Under the pieces are notes generated by a model. It was not told where the DNA came from. It saw nothing but the letters and a program-made list of their open reading frames with translations, and made no database searches. Source: Paenibacillus ginsengihumi DSM 21568 (GTDB lineage Bacteria > Bacillota > Bacilli > Paenibacillales > NBRC-103111). From it: 38,871 bases of DNA. Shown piece by piece: positions 28,781 through 36,201 of this stretch; positions within the stretch are counted from its first letter, which is position 1; every line of letters begins with the position of its first letter. The position numbers and the translations under genes are program-made. The stretch spans positions 1 to 38,871 of the forward strand of contig NZ_KB905597.1 in NCBI RefSeq assembly GCF_000380965.1. Reading direction: 5' to 3'.

Positions 28781-30300
28781 ATACAGCCTTTCTCCTCTTT
28801 CTTGTTATCGTGGCCGGAACGCTGGTCATCACCTATTATGCAGCCAAAAAAACGAAAACCGCCAGCGAATTTTACACAGCGGGCGGCGGCCTGACCGGTT
28901 GGCAGAACGGTCTCGCCATCGCCGGCGACTACATGTCCGCCGCTTCTTTTCTCGGCATCGCCGGCATGGTCGCATTGTTCGGGTTCGACGGCTTTTTCTA
29001 CAGCATCGGCTTTCTTGTCGCCTATCTTGTCGTGCTCTACTGGATCGCAGAGCCTCTGCGAAACCTGGGCAAATATACGATGGCCGATATGATTGCGGCC
29101 CGATTCGATAACAAGAAGGTGCGCGGCGTGGCTGCGCTGAATTCGATCACGATCTCCATCTTCTATATGATCGCGCAATTGGTGGGGGCCGGCGCCTTGA
29201 TCAAGCTGCTGCTCGGCCTCGATTATACGACGTCCGTGCTGATCGTAGGCCTTCTGATGACCGTCTATGTCGTTTTTGGAGGCATGACGGCGACCAGCTG
29301 GGTCCAGATTATCAAGTGCGTACTGCTGATGGCCGGCACGTTCATCATTTCGCTGATCGTCTTTGCCAAATTCGATTTCAATATCGTCACGATGTTCGAG
29401 AAAATGCAGACGGCCACGCCGCTGAAAGACACGTTCCTCCATCCCGGCAACAAATTCGGCAGCGGTCTCGATACGCTTTCCTTAAATATGGCTCTTGTTC
29501 TTGGTACGGCGGGACTTCCGCATATCCTGATCCGCTTCTTTACCGTGAAGGACGCCCCGACGGCCAGGCAATCCGTCGTTGTCGCCACATGGGTGATCGG
29601 CCTTTTCTATGTGATGACCATCTTCCTCGGCTTTGGCGCGGCGGCATTCGTCGGCCACGATGCGATCGTGAACGCCAATGCCGCGGGGAACATGGCAGCG
29701 CCGCTGCTCGCCAAAGCGCTGGGAGGAGACTTCCTGTTCGCATTCGTCTCCGCCGTCGCCTTCGCCACCATTCTCGCCGTCGTCGCCGGTCTTGTGCTGT
29801 CAGCTGCCTCCGCATTCGCCCATGACTTTTACAGCCATATCGTGCGCAAAGGGGCGGCGACCGAGAAAGAACAGGTCATCGCGGCCAAGCTCGCTTCGGT
29901 AGGGGTGGCGATCATCTCCATCATCCTGGCGCTGTTTGCCCAAAAGCTGAATGTCGCTTTTCTGGTCGCCCTGGCGTTCTCGGTTGCCGCCAGCGCCAAT
30001 CTGCCGGTGCTTATGCTCACGGTATTCTGGAGACGCTTCAATACCGCCGGCGCCGTTACAGGCATGCTGTCCGGATTAATCTGTTCCTTGCTCATCGTCG
30101 CCATCAGCCCCAATATTTGGGACCCGATTCCGGGTAACGCCATCCTTGTCGGCACTCCGCTGATCGAGCTGACGAATCCCGGGATTATTTCCATTCCGGT
30201 CGGTTTCCTCGGCGCTGTGCTCGGCACGCTGTTCTCTTCCAGGCGCGATGCTGCAAAGTACGACGAAATTTTAGTGAGAGCCAATACGGGAATGCAGTAG
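28777..30300 (+). CDS. acetate/pyruvate-type sodium:solute symporter
   Basis: The 507-residue polytopic protein belongs to the SSS family (ActP/MctC branch). It has about 13 hydrophobic helices and the conserved FYTAGGGLTGWQNGLAIAGDYMSAASFLGIAG segment (seen in parts at residues 31-61), SIFYMIAQLVGAGALIKLLLG, and GLPHILIRFFTVKDA. It should import short monocarboxylates such as acetate, pyruvate or propionate with Na+ or H+. AAGGAGG precedes ATG 28777 and the start overlaps the DUF485 gene by 4 bp. Position after a LytST-like pair plus a cre site suggests substrate induction and glucose repression. The exact substrate cannot be read from sequence. Confidence 0.93.
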   Translation: MNTAFLLFLVIVAGTLVITYYAAKKTKTASEFYTAGGGLTGWQNGLAIAGDYMSAASFLGIAGMVALFGFDGFFYSIGFLVAYLVVLYWIAEPLRNLGKYTMADMIAARFDNKKVRGVAALNSITISIFYMIAQLVGAGALIKLLLGLDYTTSVLIVGLLMTVYVVFGGMTATSWVQIIKCVLLMAGTFIISLIVFAKFDFNIVTMFEKMQTATPLKDTFLHPGNKFGSGLDTLSLNMALVLGTAGLPHILIRFFTVKDAPTARQSVVVATWVIGLFYVMTIFLGFGAAAFVGHDAIVNANAAGNMAAPLLAKALGGDFLFAFVSAVAFATILAVVAGLVLSAASAFAHDFYSHIVRKGAATEKEQVIAAKLASVGVAIISIILALFAQKLNVAFLVALAFSVAASANLPVLMLTVFWRRFNTAGAVTGMLSGLICSLLIVAISPNIWDPIPGNAILVGTPLIELTNPGIISIPVGFLGAVLGTLFSSRRDAAKYDEILVRANTGMQ

Positions 30301-30314
30301 AATGAGTAGAATGA

Positions 30315-30338
30315 AGAAGACGCCTTGCGGCGTCTTCT
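30315..30338. terminator. hairpin terminator after the symporter gene
   Basis: A perfect 10-bp stem (AGAAGACGCC/GGCGTCTTCT, loop TTGC) lies between the symporter stop and the tRNA 3' end, which face each other. The T-tract is poor on both strands, but the location suits a shared terminator for the converging symporter and tRNA transcripts. Confidence 0.6.
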
Positions 30339-30359
30339 ATAAGCTCTCCATATGCCATA

Positions 30360-30433
30360 TAGCGGCGGAGGGGATCGAACCCCCGACCTCACGGGTATGA
30401 ACCGTACGCTCTAGCCAGCTGAGCTACGCCGCC
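30360..30433 (-). tRNA. tRNA-Met (CAU), elongator
   Basis: A full cloverleaf can be drawn: acceptor GGCGGCG/CGCCGCT, D arm GCTC/GAGC, anticodon loop TTCATAC (CAT on the minus strand at 30397-30399), T loop TTCGATC. The discriminator is A (30360) and CCA is not encoded. The sequence is close to the B. subtilis elongator tRNA-Met and lacks the initiator features (C1-A72 mismatch, three G-C pairs at the anticodon stem base). A tRNA-Met also lies near spoIIE in B. subtilis. Confidence 0.95.
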
Positions 30434-30445
30434 ATAACAAGCTGT

Positions 30446-30475
30446 AGTATATAACAGCCTGCGTCTGCTTGTCAA
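30446..30475 (-). promoter_or_regulatory. sigma-A promoter of tRNA-Met
   Basis: On the minus strand, -35 TTGACA (30470-30475), 18-bp spacer, -10 TATACT (30446-30451), about 7 bp before the expected start, almost directly in front of the tRNA. Confidence 0.75.
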
Positions 30476-30614
30476 GCGAATTCGGCGCCAGGGCAATCCC
30501 GCCCGGCCTGCCGCCGCCGCACAGCGTGCGCGCTGCAGAAAACGGCGCCCGACTCGCTGTATCACCAATATTCTCCGTTCAGCGGCTTCCACATTTAGGG
30601 TAGCGATCATACGA

Positions 30615-30660
30615 AGGGAATGCCTGCTGTCGCCATCGGACGGCAACGGCAGCATTCCCT
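30615..30660 (-). terminator. long hairpin after the histidine kinase gene
   Basis: Arms AGGGAATGC (30615-30623) and GCATTCCCT (30652-30660), extended inward with a bulge and a G-U pair to about 18 bp, directly after the kinase stop. No T tract follows, so it may be an unusual terminator or an RNA-stabilising structure. The rest of 30476-30614 shows no gene. Confidence 0.5.
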
Positions 30661-32193
30661 CTATAGCTGCCGGCCATTGCCATCCATTTCTTTCTTGCCG
30701 CAGCTTCCGGATGCGGTCGGCAATTCGATGACCATCTCGGCTCCCGTTGCTGCATTCCGAGCCCAGATGCGGCCCTCATGCTTCTCGATAATGGACTTGC
30801 TGATCGCCAAGCCGAGCCCGAATTGCCCCTGCTTGCCTTTAAAAAATCGGTCGAAAATATGCGGCAGCTCCTCCGTCTCGAAGCCGGGCCCGTCATCCGT
30901 TATTCGCAGCTCTGCCCTCGCCTCGTTCACAGGCTTTGCGGCAATGACGATCGAGCTCTCCGCATACCGGATGCTGTTGCTGATCAAATTGGTCAAAGCG
31001 CGGGATAACTTCTCCCGGTCCGCGAACAGTTCGATCGGGCTTGAAGCCGGGACGATTGTAATTTCGACGCCTTTTTGCAGCGCAATGCCGTTCATCCGCT
31101 CGACGCAGCCAGTAATCCACTCGTTCAGATCAAATTGGGAATAAGGCTCGTTCTCTTCCACCGCTTCCAACCGGGATAAATAAAGCAAATCCCCCACCAG
31201 CTCGGTCAATCGCTCCGTTTCCTTCAAAATGACGTCGACCGCGGCGGCTTGCTCCACAACGTTATAACGAATCCCTTCGGCGTAGCCTTGAATCGACATC
31301 AGAGGCGTTCGCAGCTCGTGAGAAACGTTTTGCAGAAACGTCTTTTGAGCGCTGTCATAGCGCTCGAGCTTCTCGGTCATAGCATTGATATTGCGCACGA
31401 ACTCCCGCCATTCGTCCTCGGCCGGCAGGCCGATCTTTCCGGCGAATTTCCGCTCCGCTACGGCCCTTACGTGCGTGTTCAAAGCCGAGAACGGGGCGGA
31501 AATTTGTCTGGCGGCGCGCGAGGAGAACGATGCTGCAAGCAGAGCCGACACGCATAAGACGAAAATCAAAATCAGATTGATCGCCCATTGCAACTGCTTC
31601 ACTTGCCGAAGATTCGCATAGATCACCACCCATCCCAGCCCGAACGAATTTTGATTGGATACGGACCTGACAACGGCCGCATAATCCGTCCCCGACGCCT
31701 GAAACGTGATCACATGATTTTCTTCCAGATGGCGTTGCTTGTTCAATTCATCGACCACCCGCTCCACGACGCCGGACGGGCGGTCAGACGACGCCGGGAT
31801 TAAATCGATCGCTTGCTTGTCTAAGTCCAGCAACAAGAAGTCCGCGTTCAGCAAAGAGAGCGGTTCCTTCAAAGAACGGTTCAGCATCAGAACGTACATG
31901 GCCAGGTTCAGAGACCCGTCCGCCTGTTTCGTGTTCTCCAGCCGCGGAAAGATAGCGCCATTCTGCGTGTTCCAAGGCTTGGGAAGGTTCGGAAACTCGG
32001 GAAGCGGCAGGCCGGGAATGCGCAACGCGGCTTCCACGGCGCTCGAAGCGACCTTTTGCAGCTGCACCACAATATCGTTGCGGATATATAGCCCGACGGC
32101 GATGTTGAACATGACGGCGGTGAGCGCAACCAATAGAAGGATGACCGCAAAATTCGTTTGGAAAATTCGCCGTTTCACCGTCAGCCTCATCAT
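30661..32193 (-). CDS. HAMP-domain sensor histidine kinase
   Basis: Transmits an extracellular or membrane signal to the regulator encoded just before it. The 510-residue protein has TM1 (13-35), an extracytoplasmic sensor domain (about 38-185), TM2 (202-222), HAMP (about 223-276), HisKA with phosphoacceptor His292 in NVSHELRTPLMSIQGYAEG, and HATPase_c with N box NLISNSIRYA (402-411), G1 DDGPGF (433-438) and GLGLAIS (459-465). Start ATG 32193 (a second ATG is adjacent) lies 12 bp after the regulator stop in a GATGATG-rich junction. The sensor domain has no recognisable family features. The proline-rich stretch LPLPEFPNLPKP (62-73) follows TM1. Confidence 0.94.
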   Translation of the reverse strand: MMRLTVKRRIFQTNFAVILLLVALTAVMFNIAVGLYIRNDIVVQLQKVASSAVEAALRIPGLPLPEFPNLPKPWNTQNGAIFPRLENTKQADGSLNLAMYVLMLNRSLKEPLSLLNADFLLLDLDKQAIDLIPASSDRPSGVVERVVDELNKQRHLEENHVITFQASGTDYAAVVRSVSNQNSFGLGWVVIYANLRQVKQLQWAINLILIFVLCVSALLAASFSSRAARQISAPFSALNTHVRAVAERKFAGKIGLPAEDEWREFVRNINAMTEKLERYDSAQKTFLQNVSHELRTPLMSIQGYAEGIRYNVVEQAAAVDVILKETERLTELVGDLLYLSRLEAVEENEPYSQFDLNEWITGCVERMNGIALQKGVEITIVPASSPIELFADREKLSRALTNLISNSIRYAESSIVIAAKPVNEARAELRITDDGPGFETEELPHIFDRFFKGKQGQFGLGLAISKSIIEKHEGRIWARNAATGAEMVIELPTASGSCGKKEMDGNGRQL

Positions 32194-32205
32194 CTCATCA
32201 TCCCA

Positions 32206-32901
32206 TCATCTCTTGTCGTAGATTGCGAATCCGAACGCCCTCACCGTTTCGATCTTCAGTTCAGCTCCGGCGTCAGACAGCTTCCTGCGGATTCGTTTGA
32301 TCATATCGTCGGTCGCCCGGCTCTCCACTTCGCTCTCGAACCCCCAAATTTTATTCAGAAGCTCGTTTCTTCCGACAGCCCGATTTTTGTTCATAGCCAA
32401 GTACAGCAGCAGGGAAAACTCCATGCCCGTCAAGCGGACGTCCCGCCCCTGCACTTCCGCCCGCCTGGCGTCGGGGTCGATCGCGACATTACCGATGACC
32501 ACCGTGTTATCGTGGGAGCGGTGCAACCGGTCCAGTTCCATCCTTTGGAACATCCGTTTTATTCTGGCGACCAGCTCGAGCGGACTGAACGGCTTGGTCA
32601 AATAGTCGTCGCCGCCGAGCGCAAATCCGGCTATTTTATCAGGCTCCGTATCTTTGGCGGACACGAACACGATCGGAACGCTGCTGATTTGGCGAACGGC
32701 GGAACAAAGCGAATAGCCGTCCAAACCGGGCATCATGATGTCCATTACCAGAAGATCCGCCGGTCGCCGGCGAAAATGATCCTGCGCGGCACGGCCGTCC
32801 TGGAACGTTTCCACCTCGAATCCTTCCTTGATCAGAAACGACTGGATGATGTTGCATATGTTCTTTTCGTCGTCGATGACATAAATGAGCTTGGTCTTCA
32901 T
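32206..32901 (-). CDS. OmpR/PhoB-family response regulator
   Basis: The 231-residue protein has a receiver (1-118: acidic IDDEKN at 9-14, phosphoacceptor Asp54 in VMDIMMPG, Lys103 in TKPFSP) and a winged-helix DNA-binding domain (about 132-229: VRLTGMEFSLLLYLAMN, VGRNELLNKIWG, DDMIKRIRRKL). ATG 32901 was chosen because AGGGTG is seven bases upstream; a GTG at 32910 lacks one. It is first in the kinase operon, with its own promoter, and divergent from the secreted protein at 33065, which it may control. Autoregulation is common in this family. Target unknown. Confidence 0.94.
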   Translation of the reverse strand: MKTKLIYVIDDEKNICNIIQSFLIKEGFEVETFQDGRAAQDHFRRRPADLLVMDIMMPGLDGYSLCSAVRQISSVPIVFVSAKDTEPDKIAGFALGGDDYLTKPFSPLELVARIKRMFQRMELDRLHRSHDNTVVIGNVAIDPDARRAEVQGRDVRLTGMEFSLLLYLAMNKNRAVGRNELLNKIWGFESEVESRATDDMIKRIRRKLSDAGAELKIETVRAFGFAIYDKR

Positions 32902-32919
32902 CCTGTTCACCCTAGGTTC

Positions 32920-32949
32920 ATTGTAGCAAGTGTGCGCGCGGAGTGTCTA
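32920..32949 (-). promoter_or_regulatory. promoter of the OmpR-type regulator operon
   Basis: On the minus strand, -35 TAGACA (32944-32949), 18-bp spacer, extended -10 TGCTACAAT (hexamer TACAAT at 32920-32925). The predicted leader is only about 12 nt. Confidence 0.55.
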
Positions 32950-33064
32950 ACCGCCAGCGCGATTTGCCACACGGTTGCCGCAATTGTGCGGAGATTCCCG
33001 CCTGGTTCGAGCGGTAAGATGGATGTGCAACAACAAATTGAATGAAGGAAAGGTGTGTTTGTCC

Positions 33065-33541
33065 ATGTCCATGAACAAAAGCATGACCATCGGCATTTTG
33101 GCGGGAGCAATCTGCCTGCTGGGAGCCGCAGCCGCCGTGTCATCCGCGAATGCGGCAAACCGTCCCGCCGAGACGAGCTCCTCAGCAAACGTCGTTGAAG
33201 CCCCTTTGAATGTTCGTCCGATTCTAACCGGCGATTCGGAAGGGTTCGGCCAGTCGATCCGGGATGCGCTGGACGAACTGGTCAACAACGGAACGATCAC
33301 GCAAGCTCAAGCCGACGCGGTGCTGGCGACAACAACCGTCAATACGCTGGATACGCTTGTCGAGTCCGGAACCATTACGCAAGAGCAGGCGGATGCCATC
33401 AAGGCCGCCATCAAGGCTGCCATGAACGCCAAGATGGACGAGATAAGAGCTGCCATAGAATCCCGTCTCGGCGAATTGAAAGAGAAAATCGGAAGCGGCT
33501 TGAACCTGAAGCAACCCGAGCTTCCTAACATTCCCTTCTAG
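33065..33541 (+). CDS. small secreted protein with duplicated helical motif
   Basis: The 158-residue product has a Sec signal peptide (1-30, ending ANA with likely cleavage before ANRPAE). After a short Ser/Asn linker come two copies of an 18-residue unit, LDELVNNGTITQAQADAV (69-86) and LDTLVESGTITQEQADAI (95-112), 26 residues apart, then an Ala/Lys/Glu-rich amphipathic helix (113-143) and a short Pro-containing tail. No enzymatic motif is visible. ATG 33065 has AAAGGTG nine bases upstream. It is divergent from the OmpR-type two-component operon, 160 bp away, so a shared regulation or signal relationship is possible. I do not recognise its function; the repeat recalls short Firmicutes motifs of the L..LV..G.ITQ.QAD type. 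Confidence 0.8.
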   Translation: MSMNKSMTIGILAGAICLLGAAAAVSSANAANRPAETSSSANVVEAPLNVRPILTGDSEGFGQSIRDALDELVNNGTITQAQADAVLATTTVNTLDTLVESGTITQEQADAIKAAIKAAMNAKMDEIRAAIESRLGELKEKIGSGLNLKQPELPNIPF

Positions 33542-33671
33542 CGTGCCCCCAAGACGGAACACTGTACGAATTCAGGTGGGCGTTCAGCCCCAATAAGCGG
33601 AATCGGCGTGCATGAATCTGAGCCTGCCCCTCAAGTTGAAGCATGTGTTCGCGGCTGGCGAGCACCGATTC

Positions 33672-33720
33672 AAAAAGAAAAGCCGCTCGGAGCGTCCTAA
33701 TCGCGCTCCAAGCGGCTTTT
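33672..33720 (-). terminator. strong terminator of yabR (bidirectional stem)
   Basis: Arms at 33678-33694 and 33704-33720 pair over about 16 bp with one mismatch. On the minus strand the stem is followed by TTTTCTTTTT, a strong tail for the yabR transcript. On the plus strand only TTTT follows, so it may also help end the secreted-protein transcript. The rest of 33542-33671 shows nothing. Confidence 0.85.
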
Positions 33721-33748
33721 GCCATTCGTTGCAATGTATATCTGCAGG

Positions 33749-34195
33749 TCAATCGCGGCGTCCGCCGCGGCCGCCCCGCTTCGAATCCTGCTTGCGCAGG
33801 GAAGAAATACGATCTTCGCTATCCCTCAAGAACCGGGCCATCTTATCTTCAAAGGAGAGCTTGCCTGCGGGAGGTCTGCCGCCACGGCCGCCGCGGTCTC
33901 CCCGGTTAAACCCGCCACGGTCGCCTTTGTCAAAACGGGGCTTAGGGGCATCTGCAGGTTTATCGACGGCTTGTTTGATCGATAGGCCGATCTTGCCGTC
34001 CTTGTCGACATTAATCACTTTCACGGTGACGATGTCGTTCAGCTTAAGATGATCGTTCACATCCTTAACGTAATTGTCCGCAATTTCCGAGATGTGCACA
34101 AGGCCCGTCACTCCCTCGGAAAGCTCGACGAACGCCCCAAAGTGAGTAATGCCTGTCACTTTCCCTTGCAGCTTGCTGCCCACTTCGATTGCCAT
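33749..34195 (-). CDS. yabR: S1 RNA-binding domain protein (YabR) with RGG-like tail
   Basis: The 148-residue protein has one S1/OB domain (1-75: GSKLQGKVTGITHFGAFVEL, GLVHISEIADNYVKDV, GKIGLSIKQ), related to polynucleotide phosphorylase S1 and general stress protein 13. A glycine/arginine tail follows, DRGGFNRGDRGGRGGRP (92-108) and RGGRGGRRD at the end, with a short conserved SFEDKMARFLRDSEDRI helix (114-130) between. Such tails bind RNA or ribosomes. It has a near-consensus promoter and strong terminator, so it forms its own unit. ATG 34195; its GGGAGG box lies 13 bases upstream, longer than usual. Confidence 0.93.
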   Translation of the reverse strand: MAIEVGSKLQGKVTGITHFGAFVELSEGVTGLVHISEIADNYVKDVNDHLKLNDIVTVKVINVDKDGKIGLSIKQAVDKPADAPKPRFDKGDRGGFNRGDRGGRGGRPPAGKLSFEDKMARFLRDSEDRISSLRKQDSKRGGRGGRRD

Positions 34196-34244
34196 AAAGT
34201 AAAATGATCCTCCCTTAAATAGTTAAAAAAAACCGACTACGCCG

Positions 34245-34273
34245 ATTATAACGCACGCCGAAAATACGGTCAA
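34245..34273 (-). promoter_or_regulatory. sigma-A promoter of yabR
   Basis: On the minus strand, -35 TTGACC (34268-34273), 17-bp spacer, -10 TATAAT (34245-34250). It lies between divIC and yabR. Confidence 0.8.
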
Positions 34274-34304
34274 CACAAGGTTTGCCCGATTTGGCGCCCA
34301 TTTA

Positions 34305-34649
34305 TCAATTGGGGTTCCCCGGAGGGATGAAGAGCGTCTCCCCCTCCTTGATATAGTGAAGCTCCTTGCGAATTTTTTGCTCGATATATTCAGGATCGTT
34401 CAAGCGGGCGATCTCCAGCTTGTACTGTTCGTTCGTTGTCTTCGTTTCCTGAAGCTTCTGCTCGAGAGCCGCTACCTTCTCGCTCCGTTCTGCGATCTTT
34501 CCAACCTGATTCCACAAAGTAACGCCAGCCCAGCTCAAAAAGCAACCAAAGATAATCATGACGAAACGGCGCCTGCGGTACGCGCCTTTGCTCTGCGACG
34601 GCTTCGCAGCCGAATCTTTCCGCTGGCTGTTGGGTGGGACGGATCGCAT
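34305..34649 (-). CDS. divIC: cell division protein DivIC (FtsB/DivIC family)
   Basis: DivIC joins FtsL and DivIB in the divisome, bridging membrane and septal wall synthesis. The 114-residue protein has a basic cytoplasmic N terminus (1-28, YRRRR before the membrane), one transmembrane helix (about 29-47), a coiled coil (about 50-85: KIAERSEKVAALEQKLQETK) and the family signature LNDPEYIEQKIRKELHYIKEGETLF near the C terminus (written in parts). ATG 34649 has AAGGAGG upstream. It follows yabQ by 54 bp, as in B. subtilis. Confidence 0.95.
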   Translation of the reverse strand: MRSVPPNSQRKDSAAKPSQSKGAYRRRRFVMIIFGCFLSWAGVTLWNQVGKIAERSEKVAALEQKLQETKTTNEQYKLEIARLNDPEYIEQKIRKELHYIKEGETLFIPPGNPN

Positions 34650-34703
34650 GAAACCAAGTTTCCTCCTTGAGCTAAGATATTGAAGGCTCTCGCGGGGATG
34701 AGC

Positions 34704-35282
34704 TTACGGGAAGAATCGGCGAAACCAGCCGACGAGGCGGCGTGCCGGAGCCTTCATCCATGCAGGAACAGGAAAACGCAACCGGCTGACCAACGGCTTG
34801 GTCAACCACAATACGAATTTCCAGAGTGGCAATACCAATTGTAGCATAATTTTGTACAAGAATATAGCAGTGGCCGTCAAAAAGCCGATGAGGACGATCA
34901 GCAGCCTGTACAGCCAGCGCGCCGGAGCGACGATAATTAGCTCGATCATGCGGCGTCCGATGCGAAAGGCAGCCACGCTGACGCGAATGCAGAAGCGGAT
35001 CAGCCGAACGACCAGGCCGCTGAACAGCAGGAAGTACAAGCAGATGCCGATGCCTAGACCCAGGAAAATAAACGGGCGAATCTCTCCCCAATTGCTTTCG
35101 TACAACAGCAGGAAAACGAAGATGGTGCCGATGAACCAGTAGAGGAGGTCCAGAACCGCCTTCAACCAAGGGGCAACCTTCAGCTGGCCGGCAAGGACCC
35201 GATACAGGTCGAACAGCGTTCCGAGGGACATCCCCCCGAGGCACATCATCCCCATTGTGACGAATTGGACGTGGAGCGTCAC
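34704..35282 (-). CDS. yabQ: spore cortex biosynthesis membrane protein YabQ
   Basis: YabQ is a sporulation membrane protein needed for cortex formation in B. subtilis. The 192-residue product has about four hydrophobic helices (roughly 5-22, 36-56, 66-84 and 110-135, the last in FLTATAIFLYKIMLQLVLPLW) and a basic C-terminal tail ending GWFRRFFP. The start is GTG 35282, overlapping the yabP stop (GTGA), so the two are translationally coupled. Expression in the mother cell under sigma-E is known for the family; I see only a weak candidate promoter before yabP. Confidence 0.9.
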   Translation of the reverse strand: MTLHVQFVTMGMMCLGGMSLGTLFDLYRVLAGQLKVAPWLKAVLDLLYWFIGTIFVFLLLYESNWGEIRPFIFLGLGIGICLYFLLFSGLVVRLIRFCIRVSVAAFRIGRRMIELIIVAPARWLYRLLIVLIGFLTATAIFLYKIMLQLVLPLWKFVLWLTKPLVSRLRFPVPAWMKAPARRLVGWFRRFFP

Positions 35283-35560
35283 TTAAACAGCTTTCCCCAG
35301 AGGCCCTTGGATTTCCCCTGGTTGTTCGCATCGACATAGGCCAGCTCGTTCACGTAACCTTCAATGGCCACCAGGCCCTGCTCCAGGCTCAAATTTTTGA
35401 TGTGCAAATTTTGCCCTTTGATCATCAGGAAACCGCATTCCGTCTCAAGCAAAAACTCCTCACTGTCAAAGCTCTCGACATTCATCACGCCGGAAACTTC
35501 CAGCAGCTTGCGGTTCAGCATCTTCACTTCCTGACGCTTCACCTTGTTCGGTTCCAACAT
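35279..35560 (-). CDS. yabP: sporulation protein YabP
   Basis: A 93-residue cytoplasmic protein of the YabP/YqfC family, with the signature LLEVSGVMNVESFDSEEFLLETECGFL (residues 19-45, given in parts) and LHIKNLSLEQGLVAIEGYVNELAY. It is a mother-cell sporulation protein; its molecular role is unknown. A GGAGGGGG run precedes ATG 35560. It overlaps yabQ by 4 bp. Upstream, the minus strand contains CCATACCTATATACT (about 35608-35622), which could hold a sigma-E-like (CATAC) or a sigma-A-like (TATACT) -10; neither has a clear -35. Confidence 0.92.
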   Translation of the reverse strand: MLEPNKVKRQEVKMLNRKLLEVSGVMNVESFDSEEFLLETECGFLMIKGQNLHIKNLSLEQGLVAIEGYVNELAYVDANNQGKSKGLWGKLFK

Positions 35561-35671
35561 GGCATGTCCCCCTCCTCACTTGAATCGTCGCTTCGCATTA
35601 ACGATTAGTATATAGGTATGGAGGTCGTCCCATGTTTAGAACCGGGAATCGCTCTCAGACGCGCGGACCGG

Positions 35672-36127
35672 CTACAGCTGGCGCTGCGCCTCGAGACCGA
35701 GCTTCTTCAGAAGCTCGATGGCGGCTTGCTTCTCTGCCGAAGTAAGCCCTGCCGAAGCACGGCGAATCACGTCCGCATGCTCGGGAAAAATCCGGTCAAA
35801 CCAGGCTGCGCCTTCGTCAGTCAGCACAGCGTAAGTTACGCGGCGATCTTCCGCACACGGCTCCCGCTTCAGCAGCCCCTTCTTCTCCAGCTTGTCGATA
35901 TTATAGGTAATGCTGCCGCTCGTCAGCAACACGCGGCCGCCGATCTGCTGCAACGGAATTTTGCCCTTGTTATACAGCAGCTCCAGCACCGAGAATTCCG
36001 TGGCCGACAGCCCGTGTCGACGGATATCCCGGGTGGCGTGATCCATCATGATTTTCTGCGCCTTCGATAAGACGACGAACAGCTTTAACGACAAGGCCTG
36101 CTCCTCAGCGTCCGTATTATTGCCCAT
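35672..36127 (-). CDS. MarR-family transcriptional regulator
   Basis: The 151-residue product (ATG 36127, GGAGGTGAAGG box) has a winged-helix MarR fold: an N-terminal dimer helix (ALSLKLFVVLSKAQKIMM), the recognition region FSVLELLYNKGKIPLQQIGGRVLLTSGSI, ITYNIDKLEKKGLLKREP, and the wing DRRVTYAVLTDEG with the conserved DxRxxxxxLT motif. It lies between rqcP and yabP, where B. subtilis has no such gene. A perfect-pairing palindrome (36154-36183) lies 27 bp before its start, a position suited to autoregulation. The ligand and targets are unknown; the protein resembles the HucR/YusO-like group. Confidence 0.92.
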   Translation of the reverse strand: MGNNTDAEEQALSLKLFVVLSKAQKIMMDHATRDIRRHGLSATEFSVLELLYNKGKIPLQQIGGRVLLTSGSITYNIDKLEKKGLLKREPCAEDRRVTYAVLTDEGAAWFDRIFPEHADVIRRASAGLTSAEKQAAIELLKKLGLEAQRQL

Positions 36128-36153
36128 GCCTTCACCTCCGGTCAACCAGACGA

Positions 36154-36183
36154 CGAAGGGACCGAATTGGTTCGGCCCCTTCG
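36154..36183 (-). promoter_or_regulatory. 13-bp palindrome before the marR gene
   Basis: Arms CGAAGGGACCGAA (36154-36166) and TTCGGCCCCTTCG (36171-36183) around TTGG; in minus-strand RNA all 13 positions pair (one G-U). No T tract follows. It may be an operator for the MarR protein, a weak terminator after rqcP, or both. Confidence 0.5.
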
Positions 36184-36201
36184 CAATCAGACAGCGCGGA
36201 G

